Source: Penium margaritaceum
Lineage: Eukaryota > Streptophyta > Zygnematophyceae > Desmidiales > Peniaceae
Direction of reading: 5' to 3'
Length of the DNA: 64,000 bases
NCBI GenBank assembly: GCA_023375785.1
Contig: SZWC01004701.1
Span: forward strand, 1-64,000
In this document: positions 47,049 to 58,860 of the stretch, one piece after another
Numbering within the stretch: position 1 is the stretch's first letter
Layout of the letters: each line of letters begins with the position of its first letter
The notes under the pieces: model-generated
Databases searched by the model: none
Told to the model about the DNA's origin: nothing
What the model saw: only the letters and a program-made list of their open reading frames with translations
Translations under genes and position numbers: made by a program

Positions 47049-47500
47049 CTACTCCACCATGTCACGCGTATAGTGGTAGCGCACGTCAATGTGCTTTGTC
47101 CTTATGTGTTGTGTCGGGTTTGTCTTATGTGTCGGGTTGTTGGTGAGCAAGATGGAGCCGGAGTTTTCCTCTTGAACTATTGAATGCTCCTGATGCAGCA
47201 CACCCAGTTCCTCCAGCAATTTTTGGAGCCACACCGCTTCCAAAACCGCCTCGGCCAGAGCGATGTACTCCGTTGCTACTGTGGAAGTGGCAACGCAGTC
47301 CTGCTTCCTGTTGCACCACGAGACTGTTGCACCTGTGAGGAAGAATACATAGCCAGAAGTGGACCTCCTCTTGCCCATATCGCCAGCGTAGTCTGCGTCA
47401 GTGTATCAGACCATCCGCAAGGGGTCTGACCTCCCCTTTTCGCCGTACTTCAAGCACGTGTGCCGCGTTGCCTGTAAACACCGGAGGATGCGCTTCATGG
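47049..47500 (-). pseudogene. C6 RNase H remnant
   Basis: RRSTSGYVFFLTGATVSWCN, RKQDCVATSTVATEYIALAE and KHIDVRYHYTRDMVE show the domain clearly, adjoining the 3' LTR. Confidence 0.85.
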
Positions 47501-47599
47501 CCATCTAGTGTAGTGGCTAGGGTTGACCACGTACCTGCTCACCTGACCCACCGTGTACGCCAAGTCTGGTCGAGTCGCCACCATGGCATACATCAGGCT

Positions 47600-48501
47600 G
47601 CCCAACACTAATTGGTAGGGTACCTCTGCCATGTCCTCCTTCTCCTCTTTAGTTTATGGTGCCATCACCGCACTCAGCTCACAGCTTGTGGAGACCGGAT
47701 CCCACACTCGTTTGCAGTCCTCCATGTCGTACCGCTTCAGGTTCTCGGCCACATACTTGGCCTGTCCCAGCTCAAGCGTGCGTACCCTCCGGTTTTATGT
47801 GATGCTCACCCCGAGGTAGTACTCCAGCTCCCTCATGTCTGTCATCTTAAATCTGCTGCTCAGCTGCACCTTGAGCCACTGCAAACCCACCAGATCTGAT
47901 GAACACAGCATCACATCGTCCATGTAGAGTGCAATACTCTGATGGAGTCCCTTGCTCTGCCGCACGTACACGCTGTGGTCTGACTCACAGTGCTTGAAGC
48001 TGAGCTCCGCCATGTAACGGTCCATATGCTGGTACCAGCACCGAGGCGCCTGTTTTAGCCCATACAAGGCCTTTTGCAACTTGCACACATTGCACTCCGG
48101 TGCATCCACCCTCTCCGGGACCTCAAGGTAGATTTCTTTATCGATGATGCCGTCCAAGAATGCCGTTTTGACATCCATTTGGTGGATCTCCATATCCTTT
48201 GCGACTGCCAATGTGAGGATTGTCCGAATGCTTGTGAACTTGGCGACGGGCACAAACGTCTCATCGTAGTACTTCCTTTCCACTGTTTGTACCCCTTCGC
48301 CACTAGCCACGCTTTATACTTCTCTACCGTGCTGTCCTTTGTGAACTTCACCTGGAACACCCACTTAGAGCTGATCACCTTCGTCCCCTCAGGCTGATCC
48401 ACCAGTTCCCAAGTGTCATTCTTAGCAAGGGACACAAGTTCAAATTTTATTGCTTCGCCCCAACTGTTGCCCGTCAGGCCATGCAAGCGCCTCTTGCACA
48501 A
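47600..48501 (-). pseudogene. C6 reverse transcriptase remnant
   Basis: NDTWELVDQPEGTKVISSKW, MEIHQMDVKTAFLDGIIDKE, CKLQKALYGLKQAPRCWYQH and the catalytic IALYMDDVMLCSS are visible. MTDMRELEYYLGVSI follows. A close relative of C4. Few breaks within the domain. Confidence 0.88.
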
Positions 48502-48886
48502 TCGTCGGCTTCGTTGTGGCTCCCGTCATGCACTACGCCATGTCGACCTAGCGGCCCGTGCTTGCGTCCTACCGCTTCGCAACTTTCCGATGCCTTTGAG
48601 TGCGACGCAACGACCTTGGTGAGGCTGGCTGCTGGTCCTGCTACTACCCTGCTGCAACGTTGTCCTCAGCCATGGGCTCCCCCGCATCGGCTGCTACATC
48701 CTGCGCTATAGTGGCACCTGCACCTGCTGCGTTTCCCTGATGTGCTCCAGCATCATCATTCTCCGAAGACCCGTCATCGACCTTTGCAGCCGCCGGCTCC
48801 TCCTCATGCTCAAGGAGGTGGAACCACTCCTCCTGCTTTAATAAGTGCATTGCATTGATGGTGTTGCTACTGCCATAGTAGCTTTA

Positions 48887-49766
48887 CTACTCATCAAATG
48901 TGACGTCGCCGCTGGTGATGACATCCTGCATCCGTGGATCAAAGAGGCGGTACACCTTGAGCGCACTCTCGTACCCGACGAACACGTACGCCTTTGCACG
49001 CGAGTCCAGTTTGGAGTATTTTCTTTGTGCGACCTGCACCAACGCGTGCGCCTTGTACCTAAATGCCTTCAGGTATGCCACACTTGGTTTGTGCCCGCTC
49101 CACGCCTCCTACGGTGTCTTCCAGCCGCCCTTCCCCTTCAACATTGCCGTTGGAGTGAGGTTGGTGATTTAGCACGCCGTGCTCAAGGCCTCGGCCCACA
49201 GGCTCCGTGGCAATTTAGCATCCACGACCATCGTCCGCGTCATTGTGAGTAGAGTCTGATTCACATGCCTTGCCATGCCATTAGATTAGGCGTATACGGA
49301 GTGGTTGGCTGCTACTCAATCCCCTGGGCCTTCAGCCATCCTCCGCAGCCCAAGTACTCGCTGTCATTGGCGCTGCGTAGCGCTCTGACCTTGCGGCCAG
49401 TCTACCTCTCCATCGATACAACATACTTCTGGAGCTGGTCCATTATCTCACTTTTCCACTTCAGAAAGTAGACGTAGAGTTGTCTGCTGCAATCATCGAT
49501 GAAGGTAACAAAGTACTGTGCGCCCCCAATGGACGGTGTCTTGATCAGTGAACACACATCACTGTTCACAATTCTGAGCAGATTCTTGGCCCGCCGCTTT
49601 CCATCTTCAAATGGCTTACACTTTGCCTTGTCCGTGATGCAAGGCTCGTACTTGTGCTATGCGAAATCTGTTGTTGCGTCTGCTGTACCGGTAGATATTG
49701 AGGCCACGCACCATATCGCACTTCGCCATCTCCTGCACAACTGCGGGCGACGAGTGCCCTAGCCAC
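48887..49766 (-). pseudogene. C6 integrase remnant
   Basis: The C-terminal block KLDSRAKAYVFVGYESALKV with YRLFDPRMQDVITSGDVTFD is clear. The core further right is decayed. An Ala/Glu-rich linker (48644-48850) separates it from RT. Confidence 0.7.
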
Positions 49767-49889
49767 CTATGGCACAGATGCAAGTCTGCTCCCCCGCCTT
49801 TTGTGAGGTTGACGATGCGTACTGGTGGGTTTGCTGCGTCTGCTGCCGAGGGGATGACCTTTGTCTAAATGATGTAGAGACCTCTTTCA

Positions 49890-50445
49890 CGCTTCGTTTC
49901 GAGAGGTTTTTTGGAAAATTCTCGAAATGTGACTTTAGTCGCCGTTCGATCGAGTTTTGGGGTCACGTCATCTACAGTGGACGGATCTCCATGGATCCGA
50001 CCATGGAGATGCAGCAGTCGCTGATTGGCCAACGCCGACCAACGTTCGAGAAATTTAAATTTTTCTCGGATTCTATAATTACTAGCAGTGATTTGTGAGG
50101 GACTACGCGCGAGTATGAGCGCCTCTTTCCGACCTCACTCGAAAGGAAAATGAGTGGCGGTGGGAAGACATCGAACAAAAAGCGTTCACCGCTTTTGCGG
50201 AACGCTCTTACCTCGATGCCAACCCTACGAGTAGCCGATCTGACGATTGACTATGTCGTGGCTACGGATGCATCAGACTGAGCCATTGGTGTAATTCTTC
50301 TTCAAGATCACGGCAATGGCGAACAACCGGTCGCCTGCATGTCTCAAAAACTGTTAGGACCGGAACTCAACTACGCGGTCCACGAAAAGGAGATGCTAGC
50401 GGCCGTGCACGCGTTCAAGACATGGCGATGCTACCTGGTGTGTCG
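49890..50445 (+). mobile_element. Gypsy fragment (RT end to RNase H) of the G2 family
   Basis: About 555 bases closely match 59362-59912 of G2 (roughly 90 % by eye): RRSIEFWGHVIYSGRISMDP, the VVATDAS-type RNase H start and [14 protein letters not shown]. It stops abruptly at both ends and runs against the C6 reading direction. Confidence 0.85.
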
Positions 50446-50497
50446 CTCAGTGGGGGGAATAGACATCTCAGAGCTGCGAGGGCACGGTACTACAGAG

Positions 50498-50609
<112 letters not shown>

Positions 50610-50639
50610 AGGGGACCGAGCAATGTGCGAAAGAGTTCT

Positions 50640-51715
50640 AATTGGCATACCGGTTTCGGTCGGGTGGCCTTCATCAGTGCCATGTCGAACAAACATCACT
50701 CGTGTGTTCAAATACATCAGAGAGCAGCTCACATCACCTAGGTCTAGGGTTTATGTCGTGTCGCTCAATGTTAGCGTGGTGGTTCATGCTCTTAACCTAG
50801 AGGACATTATGTACATTCTGATTTTTCTAGGTAGTCTCCATGCGATAATTGGCCTGCCACAAAAAACTTTGCTATTGAGCCCCCGAAGTCGTCTAGAAAA
50901 ACGGCGGAAGCAAAAGCCAAGGTGTAAGCTCTCTGAACGTGGTTTCAAGAGAGTCTTTAATGCCAAGGATCTTTCTGAAGCATAGGTATATGGAGAGAGT
51001 TCAGAACGTTGCCAGAGCTTTGAAATTGCTTCCAGCCGTTGGGCATGTTGTATCCTAGCAAAGAGGGGTAGAAGGAATTTTTGTGGGTAGCCACGAGCTC
51101 TGAGCCGAGAATGCATTCTTGATGTCGTGGTAGTCCGTTGGTGAAGATGACCTGAGAAGATATCGTTGGAGCTCAGAGAGAATGAGAGCTCGGAGGCAAC
51201 TCCGTGGGTGGTAGCTGCCAAAAAGAAGGTAGAGGTACTAGTTCATGGGTTTCTGAAACGTTTTCACATCCAGAGTTTTTGTAGCCTCAAACCTTGTTCC
51301 CTTGAATAGTGTGAGATCTAAGAAATCCACTGTAGAACTTGAGATCTCCCACTTGAGCTTGATGTTGTCGTCGATGGAGTTGAAGGAGGTTAGAAAGAGG
51401 AGGAGACTGTTCTTGTCTCCTGTCCAAATAAGTAGGCCATCATCGATGTATCGGCGATGTAGGAGGGGTTGAATGAGACATGCTCGTTTCACCTCAAGAT
51501 CCAAATAACTCATGAACAAGATGGCAAAGGCTGGGGCTGTTGGAGTGCCCATAGCCGTGCCTTTTTCTTGCTTGTATGTCACTCCTTGGAACTCAACATA
51601 GGAGTTGTGCATGACCCATGAAAGGAGTCGCATGATGATAGGAGTTTTTGGATGCCTAGCTTGGATTAAAAGTCCCTCGATGTAGTTGAGGGCTCTAGAG
51701 ATGAGAATGCTAGGA
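50640..51715 (-). mobile_element. Penelope-like element fragment with hammerhead ribozyme (broken)
   Basis: Not LTR-type. The minus-strand RT (51238-51715) has the Penelope hallmark KGTAMGTPTAPAFAILFM, the catalytic RRYIDDGLLIW, then WEISSSTVDFLDLTLFKG. Downstream (about 50784-51237) a decayed C-terminal part keeps SRLRARGYPQKFLLPLF, a block Penelope-like elements carry after the RT. A hammerhead motif lies 3' of this (50643-50682), as known for the family. No GIY-YIG endonuclease motif is seen. The 5' end is cut within C6 gag at about 51720. Broken. Confidence 0.78.
50643..50682 (-). ncRNA. Hammerhead ribozyme, minimal type I
   Basis: On the minus strand: TGGCA (stem I), CTGATGA core (50671-50677), stem II with a 4-base loop (50658-50669), GAAA core (50654-50657), a very short stem III of the form CCGG, cleavage triplet GTA, then TGCCA closing stem I (50643-50647). 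All core bases are present; stem II has one apparent mismatch. Tiny stem III and this 3' placement match the ribozymes reported in Penelope-like elements. Cleavage is predicted after the A of GTA. Confidence 0.75.
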
Positions 51716-51724
51716 TAAAGAGAG

Positions 51725-52200
51725 ACATGAGGAGCCCCATCACTTGTATCTTTGTGTCAATCTTGCATCCCAAATCACCACATTGTGAGGCAAGAGACTC
51801 AATCTTTTGCATGACGAAAATGACGTCCTTACCCTCCTCGATCCTCACCGTCAAGAATTGTTTCATTGCAAAGATCTTGTTGGCTAGGGATGTTGATTGG
51901 TGGATGGAGCAGAGCTTCGTCCACATTTCTGTCGCCAAAGTGTAGACATGGATATAGTCCCATTGATATTCGTGCAGTGCTGATAGTAGGAGCATCAGTG
52001 CCTCCGTGTTCTTCTTAGCGAAGATCATCTTCTCCTCGTCCGTTGCGCTCGCACCTTGAACCTCTGTGCCCTTCATAAGCTCCAGTAGTCCCTTGTGCCC
52101 AAGGTGGATCTCAAAATTCCATCACCATAGCCCAAACCCAGGGCCTCCCATGTAAATTTGGATGGAAAAGGACTCTGTCTTCTATGCCATGTTGAACTTC
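51725..52200 (-). pseudogene. C6 gag remnant
   Basis: KKNTEALMLLLSALHEYQWD, FAMKQFLTVRIEEGKDVIFV and MQKIESLASQCGDLGCKID match C4 gag. It is cut at its 3' side where the Penelope-like fragment begins. Confidence 0.8.
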
Positions 52201-52298
52201 TGCTATGGACACTCTCAAACTACAACGGCTAAGTCGCCAAGAGAAAAACACCCGTGTGTTGCAGAAGCCGTGAACGTCTTGGCAAGCAGATCAGGGTC

Positions 52299-52313
52299 AT
52301 GGACCCATAACCC
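52299..52313 (-). other. Primer binding site of C6 (half-tRNA iMet type)
   Basis: The minus strand reads GGGTTATGGGTCCAT next to the 5' LTR, complementary to the initiator tRNA-Met anticodon arm with one or two differences. Confidence 0.8.
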
Positions 52314-52315
52314 TT

Positions 52316-53023
52316 TGTGAAAAATACTGTCCTGGCATGCTCTCATCCACCACAAGTTTCCACGATTGCTTAGTGCAAAGAGACTTCCAAGGGAGGTGTG
52401 TGCTTTGGTAGCCACAACACAAAGGGAGCAAAATTCTGGTAGAATGCAGGTTGTGAAAACTGAGAAAGGCTGAATACCATTAATGGTTGTTTATTTTGAG
52501 AAGGTTACACCAGATTCTTCTAGCCTGTAATCGGAGCTTTCCAACGCATCCAAGCACGCCCAAAACGGAGCAGTAGAGCCCCTGCTACGGCCATTGAAGT
52601 AACCCATGATGGAGCCGCCCACCATGGCCACGAACGGGAGTAACAGGAGGCACTTCAACGGTGGCAGGTCGAAGCGCCCTTCCTGGTCCTCCAACGTGGG
52701 GGGAGGCTTGCCCTGGTCCAGGAGACCTCCCGTGTCACCTCCTTCATGGCCCATGTGCCTTTGGAGTTCATTGAGGTCAAACTCGGACCACCGGTGGTAG
52801 AATTATCTCGTTACCTATGACTGACACCCAGATTCTACCCACCTACCACTTGAATTTCGGATGGGGCTAATTTTCTGAACTCTCAACCAAATCAAGCAAC
52901 TGAAAGCTCAAAACCGCATGGAAAATCCAGGGAGTCAAAATCCGCAATCTCAGACATCCAACCACCTCCTAGTGGTCAAACGAGGAAAACGACAAACATC
53001 CATGGTAGGGGCACTTTTTGACA
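52316..53023 (-). repeat. 5' LTR of C6
   Basis: Opens TGTGAAAAATACTG and ends TTTTTGACA on the plus strand; about 708 bp; its right two thirds align with 46361-46854. Confidence 0.8.
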
Positions 53024-53419
53024 TTGACAACGGCTGCAAACTACCTCGAAATAACAGCGAATGTATTATATGTTGAGGCTGGTGTGCTCGCCTCTACTAC
53101 AAAATTTTATTTTGCTTCCCCAGTCTCCATGTGGAATAGCCACGCTTGGGCTTTGCATCGAAGATGTATTTTGGCCACTTCCAGTAATAACAATTGGTGC
53201 TTTGCGACTGTCGCAACTTCCTTTCTTCTTCCACCTGTGCTATTCCCGTAACCGCCATTGCATTGTGGGTCATCCAATCGAAAGCAAGTGTTGTTTTCTA
53301 CAAGTTATGCTTACGTAGACTGATCCATTGCTCTAGACTACATGTAGATTGTGCCGGCATCGGGAATATTGCCCAAAGATGGTTTTGTAGTCCCTCATCG
53401 GGCAAGTTCTCCAGATCGT

Positions 53420-53640
53420 TGTGTCGTGCGGATTTATGATTTGTAGTGGGAGAGGGTCGCGAAGCCGAAGGACTTGCAATCATCTGTTGATGGTTCTTCC
53501 TTCAAACACTCTGGTTTGGATTGCAAACCCAACATCTAAAGCATGTCGTTACTCACAAAGCTCCTCAATGAGTAGTGTTGGTAACGTTTTGCGACTTTTA
53601 CAACCCCTCGTTTGTACTCGTAGCAGTATTCTCGGCTGGT
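53420..53640 (-). pseudogene. G3 protease-region remnant
   Basis: A segment reading RSFVSNDML and LGLQSKPEC parallels G2 HGFVSNDMVRKLGLQTEP just after the catalytic Asp. Decayed. Confidence 0.6.
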
Positions 53641-53839
53641 CATACTCATGCCCCTTGTTGAACTACAACCTCAGGATAACTCATCTGCTGTGATGTGAGC
53701 CACTCAGTTGGGCAATCGGTCGACATATCTTTTTCTGACCGGACATGCGTCCTATTGTCTTCTCATGCCCTTTCCCAACTTTCCAACTCTTGAATTTTTC
53801 TCTACGACTTACTCCACTTTTTGGCTTGGTTCTGTCATT

Positions 53840-55000
53840 TCTAACATTCGCGTAAAATGTGCCCTGGGTTTATGGAAGTCCAACACAATGACTGATCATA
53901 TTGATCAACGGTGTCAATCTCTTTCACAAAAGAGATATCTGCCGACTGCGACCTTCCTCCGCTATGATAAGGTTTGTGGCCCTGGGGTTGCCATCCGTTT
54001 GATTCTTGCATCTGAGCATTGTAGAAGGCATTATAAATGCACAAGCAGTTCCGATAATTTGTGGAAGGTCATCTTGGATGCCATTGCTCGCCAAATATGA
54101 CGCTTAAGGCCGTTGTAGTAGAAAGAGAGTTCTCATATGTGTCAAAACTGCCGGTGATGGTTATAAAAACACTGTGTGTACACTCCCATGCTAGATTGAT
54201 GACGCATGTGATAGAGCATGTACCGTGTGTCAGACTTCTTTTATATTTTTTCCAAAGCGGGCCAGTGTGGCTTGGATGAAGTCCATCTAGTTCTCCAATG
54301 GAGTCAGAGAGTCGTGCCACGCCCGATCTATTTACGCGAGAGATAAAACACCTGCGGTCGACAATGTGAGAACGGTCACGCGAGTCGTGGATCCAGCTCC
54401 ACTGGTCTTCTATTGCCATTGGATGATCTTTATAGCACATCACTAACTAAAAAATGTGCCATGCAAACGTGAGGTCGCAAGGTCAATTTCCTTCATCTTG
54501 TTGACCTCGGCAATGGTGAAGTACACTTCCAAACTTGTCAGCCACATCCTGGCCATTCGTCCCTTTGAGTTTGCGGGAAAGAACGGTTCCGAAAGTGCTG
54601 GTCAAATATGGCATTCACTTGAGAGCTGAATATTTCTCTCGATGAGCATGCCTTCTTCACGTGTGAATTTTGTTACTCCTCCATCGCCACGTTGAGTTGT
54701 TGGAGCAAATAGGTGTTGTAGCTCTTGAATCCCGACAACTTGTAGTACATGTCTTCGTTGATGCGAGCATGTCGGCCAGTGCCTCCCATCGTGTCAGGTG
54801 TCAACCCGACGGGCAACGACGGGGACGAATAATTCACCGAGCTCGAGGGGTCGGTCACCCAGTTATTTGTCGGGGTTGCCGGCGATGTGCCATTTGTTGC
54901 AAAAGTTGCCGCTACTGCCTGGCTCGCCTAGAGAGTGTTGTTGATCACATGTTGCCAATCGTCCATCGTTGAAGTCTTCGCATATTACTACAGCTCGTCG
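53840..55000 (-). pseudogene. G3 gag remnants
   Basis: Two recognisable pieces. 54673-54858 contains GGTGRHARINEDMYYKLSGF and YLLQQLNVAMEE (gag N-terminal part). 53841-54044 contains FYNAQMQESNGWQPQGH (gag C-terminal part; G2 has YNARIQESYGWQPPNH). The stretch between is not recognisable. Confidence 0.65.
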
Positions 55001-55147
55001 TTGCGTACTCTCATTCCGTTCACTATTGTCATCACAAGGTCTGTGAATTTCTAAACAGAGGAGACATGTTGAAGACTCGAGTGATGTTTTTGCCTTGTAG
55101 TTAATGCGTCGGTTGTCCCTCCAGCGCCGCTATGCTTGGATACCAAT

Positions 55148-55956
55148 TGTTACACAATGCAAAACATGCATGGTTCATAGGGATGAGGTACAGAGCAGAA
55201 GAGGGTTTTAGGAATTGGGACAAACATAAAATTTATATTTTGCAATTGGTGTACTTTTATGACAAGTGTTGAGCGCTTACACACAAGGAAAAGAATCACA
55301 ATGAGGCATATATTGGGTAGTCGGTGCTTGAGCCGAGCAACATGTGTGACGTCATGTTGTGAGTGGTCGCTTCAAGAAAACTCCGTCGATAAGTCGAAGG
55401 GGTTGGAGAATCTCAGTGCCCGATTTGCAATAATGTAAAGCCATCGAGAAGTTGACCGAACAGTAGTGAAACATCAATAAAGTTGTATTGATAACGTCAT
55501 ACATCTGTCCACCCCTTTGGAAAGTGGTCGAAGTTGTCATAACCTTCAAGAACGGAACAACGGACGTTGGAGCAGGTGGCCAAAATGGCCTCCGCTGAAC
55601 AGCGTAACAATCCTGAAGTACGCACATGATGGGTCATGATATTAAGGACAAAAACGTGCACTCGCGGAGTTCAAGGACTCATGTACGTCAAGGACATAAT
55701 GCACCAAGAGTGAGCCGCCCTTGGCGTTCGGTTTTTGGGCTCGAATTATGATGTTGTGATGCCAGTGTAGCAGATTCAAGGGAATCCATGTCCGACTAGG
55801 CCAAAATTGCGTTGCTTGAGGGTCTCCGACCCTCAAACCAGCCTTTCCAGGAGGCCACAGGCCAGGGACCCCGCTCGAGCCACACAATGGCAGTTGCACC
55901 CCACAGTTGCCACTTTTACGAGCTCATACGCTTAACACACCTTCCACATTGTAACA
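55148..55956 (-). repeat. 5' LTR of G3
   Basis: Bounded by TGTTACA (55148) and GTAACA (55956), an inverted pair, and adjoined by a PBS reading TGGTATCCAAGC on the minus strand, a divergent form of the iMet site. No second copy in the window, so the outer end is inferred from the terminal motif. Confidence 0.6.
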
Positions 55957-56059
55957 GATTCTAAGCAATCCTTGGCCGACTAGGCCAAAACTGCGGTGCT
56001 TCAGGGTCTCCGACCGTCAAGCCATCCCATCTCACCGTCCACAGTCCCAGGTGGTCCCA
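55957..56059. repeat. Imperfect duplicate of part of the G3 LTR
   Basis: Matches about 55767-55880 (shared CCGACTAGGCCAAAA, GGGTCTCCGACC), giving two diverged copies about 190 bases apart. Confidence 0.65.
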
Positions 56060-56610
56060 TGTTACGTACCAGACGTACACAAGTCCCTTATCTTCTTGAG
56101 TGGGCATTCCTGTTATTACACAAACAGCCCATCATGTCACGAGGACCGCGATATTCACTCCGACCGTTGAGGGCAAACTGGCCAACTGTCCCGTCTCCAG
56201 TGGATATTCCTGAACCTTCTGATAGCTTCGATCATTCTCGCGAACCTACGAACAGAAGTGTCACGACCTTTTGGTCGACTTCTCAATGACTCTTGACGAA
56301 TCCAGATTTATAAAGATGCATCGCGCATCTCCACCGACAATTCTCGAAGACCCTTGACTTCTCTGCGGACCTTCTCGAATCTGACCACTCACAATGCGAC
56401 TCTGCACGCGTCGCTCAACATCCGACCCAACGACCCCGGTTAGGCTTCATTCGTAAGTTGTCACTTGTACATATATGTTCGACCATTTCGACACAGTTAT
56501 CGAAGTACACTTACCGTTAATCATGAATTGCTCAAGTGTTCCAAATTCTAAGTCGTGTTTTGCCTCACACCTTCTACCTCTTCACCATCTACGCACAGTT
56601 CGGCGTAACA
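56060..56610 (+). repeat. 5' LTR of G2
   Basis: 551 bp, opens TGTTACGTACC and ends GCGTAACA. The start is confirmed by the 3' copy (TGTTACGTCCC) after the PPT. Confidence 0.85.
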
Positions 56611-56626
56611 CTAAGTATCAGAGCAC
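56611..56626 (+). other. Primer binding site of G2
   Basis: CTAAGTATCAGAGCAC follows the LTR directly; TATCAGAGC is the core of the initiator tRNA-Met site. Confidence 0.75.
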
Positions 56627-56756
56627 AACCGTGATAGAGAGGCAGCTGACTTCTTCACCCATCCGAAGGACTACCCAGCACAAGTCTTCAGCGCATCTCG
56701 TACGCCAATACTTTGCAGACTTCGCGACTACGACTTGAGGCGAGCGAGCGCAACCG

Positions 56757-57868
56757 ATGACCAGTAGCGGGTCTTCGGCGACGAATTTGGCGATGGAGGA
56801 GCATAACGTGCTGATGCACGCAAACTCCAAAGCGACAACAAACGCTGGCGTGGCAGGCTTCGTGGCAGCTGGAACTACCCCTACAGCCTCAGCAACCAAT
56901 CCGGTCACGGATCCAACAGTGATGAACCAGCCGCCCCTACCGACAACCTTGACGACGGTAACAGGGATGACAGGTGGCACGAGACAAAAGGCGTGGATCA
57001 ACAAGGAACCAGCGAGCAGGATCTCCGCGCTCGAAGGCATCAACAGCCACCTGCTCCAACAACTCATCGTCGCAATGGAGGCACTTCGCAACGCAAGCGC
57101 GTGTAAAGCGGTGTTTGTCGAGAGAAATTCCCAACTCTCGAGCAAACCCCAAATTCATCCGGCTCCACCAGAACCATTCGATCCTGCGAACTCAAAAGGA
57201 CCAACGGTTCAGATGTGGATTTGGAGGTGTATTTCACTGTTGCTAGGGTCAATGTCGATCAGAAGAAATTTGACCTCACAGCCGCGCTTTTGCGTGGCAC
57301 GGTGTTAAGTTGGAAGTTTGACCTAAACACAATCCAACAGCAGCAGGAGACTGGCGGAGCAGCATCAACGGCTCACGGCGCCGGTTTCACATCACCGACG
57401 GCAGGTGTTCTACCCTTGGAGCAGATCAACCCGCAGTGGCAAGACGCACTAACGCTGCCAACCGACTTGAACGAATTCTCATGCACAACGCTTGCATGCT
57501 TCGGACGATTAAACAAAAAGTCTGACGCATGGTACGAGCTCCACCGTCTACGTCAGCAGTCCAGCATGGCGGAGTACACGCGAAGATTCCGTAAGATCAT
57601 CACCGGAGCAGACATCGCCCTCGACAAACTCTGCTTTCACTACAACAACAGCCTCAAGCGGGATATCCGGCAAGCAATCGCTATTTTTGGCATCCTAAAT
57701 GACTTGTCGTGGATGATCGCAGCAACAAAAAGGATCGACAGTGCCGACTACAACGCCCGGATCCAGGAATCCTACGGCTGGCAACCTCCTAACCACAATT
57801 ATCGTGGGAATGGAAAAACCCAGTCGACAGACCCCCCGACTCCGATGGAAGTAGACGCCGTCGACTAG
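56757..57868 (+). pseudogene. G2 gag remnant
   Basis: MTSSGSSATNLAMEEHNVLM opens the N-terminal part. A retrotransposon-gag core follows (VYFTVARVNVDQKKFDLTAA, SWKFDLNTIQQQQ, MAEYTRRFRKIITG, HYNNSLKRDIRQAI) and a YNARIQESYGWQPP tail. The last part is open over about 217 codons; the whole covers two frames. A degenerate knuckle follows near 57890. Confidence 0.8.
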
Positions 57869-58138
57869 ATAGACGCGAACCTGTTATAACTACAGAAAAG
57901 TCGGGCACATCGCTCGAAACAGTCGGAGTAAGAAACAGGCCAAAAAGGGGGGGAAGTCACAAAAAATGAGTCGGGAAACGACAAAGGGCGGGAGGAAAGG
58001 GCGCAACTCTTGTCCATGAGAAGGGATCTGCGCGGAACGATTGTCCATCTGAACGGCACATATCACCGCAGAGGGTTTCTGAGATCGCAAAATTCGATGA
58101 GGGGTACAAGGACGACCAACCGGCGATACTACTAAAAG

Positions 58139-58321
58139 TTGAGCTTCGAGGATGCAGGAGTTGAAGAACGGTTACTGGCACTATTGGATGGAGGAGCCGC
58201 ACATGGCTTCGTGAGCAACGACATGGTTCGCAAGCTGGGTTTGCAGACCGAACCAAGGGTGATCGAAGGAAAAACCGTCGTCGGGAGACTACTTATACAA
58301 AGTCTCCAAGAACCAATATGA
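58139..58321 (+). pseudogene. G2 aspartic protease remnant
   Basis: LLALLDGGAAHGFVSNDMVR has the retropepsin-like start (Asp-Gly-Gly here), then KLGLQTEPRVIEGKTV. Confidence 0.72.
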
Positions 58322-58860
58322 CTACACGTGGCAGATCTTTGGGATGTTATGATCTAGAGGAATTTTCCAATAATCAATCACAAAATAATCCTTGGACGAG
58401 ATTTCCTGTACCGGCACAATCTATAGGTTGACTGGAACAGCGACGATGTCTATGTGGAGATCGACGGTGCCAAACGACAACTATCGCGTGCAGGACGGAA
58501 GCCGACAGCAGAAGCAACATAGGTGGAAGCAGCAGAGGAAGTCGTGGAAGCTCAAAGGTGACAATTGGTGTAGCCGATACCGCTCGATGCGACCAAGCAC
58601 TATATACAGAGAGGGGCTCGTGCGTGGCTCATACATCTCGAGCCCATAGGAGAAGCGGAAGTGGTAGTAGCTGACTCACCATTGGTCTCATCAGCCTCAT
58701 CAACCTCGACGAAATTCGCAAGGGTATCCAAATACTTCGCACCACTCATCGAAGAGTTTGCGAACGTCTTCCCCGATGAACTCCCAACAACCATACCTCC
58801 GCAGTGAGACATCAACCATCGCAGCAGACTTACCACCTGAGGAGCCTATCGGATGAGCGA

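Larger units (their letters stand above)
53024..55956 (-). mobile_element. Ty3/gypsy element G3, 5' half (broken)
   Basis: Minus-strand remnant related to G2: 5' LTR 55148-55956, PBS 55134-55145, gag pieces (54670-55000 and 53840-54140), protease region (about 53420-53640). RT and beyond are missing at the C6 boundary. Gag motif YNTYLLQQLNVAMEE matches G2 NSHLLQQLIVAMEAL. Many breaks. Confidence 0.7.
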
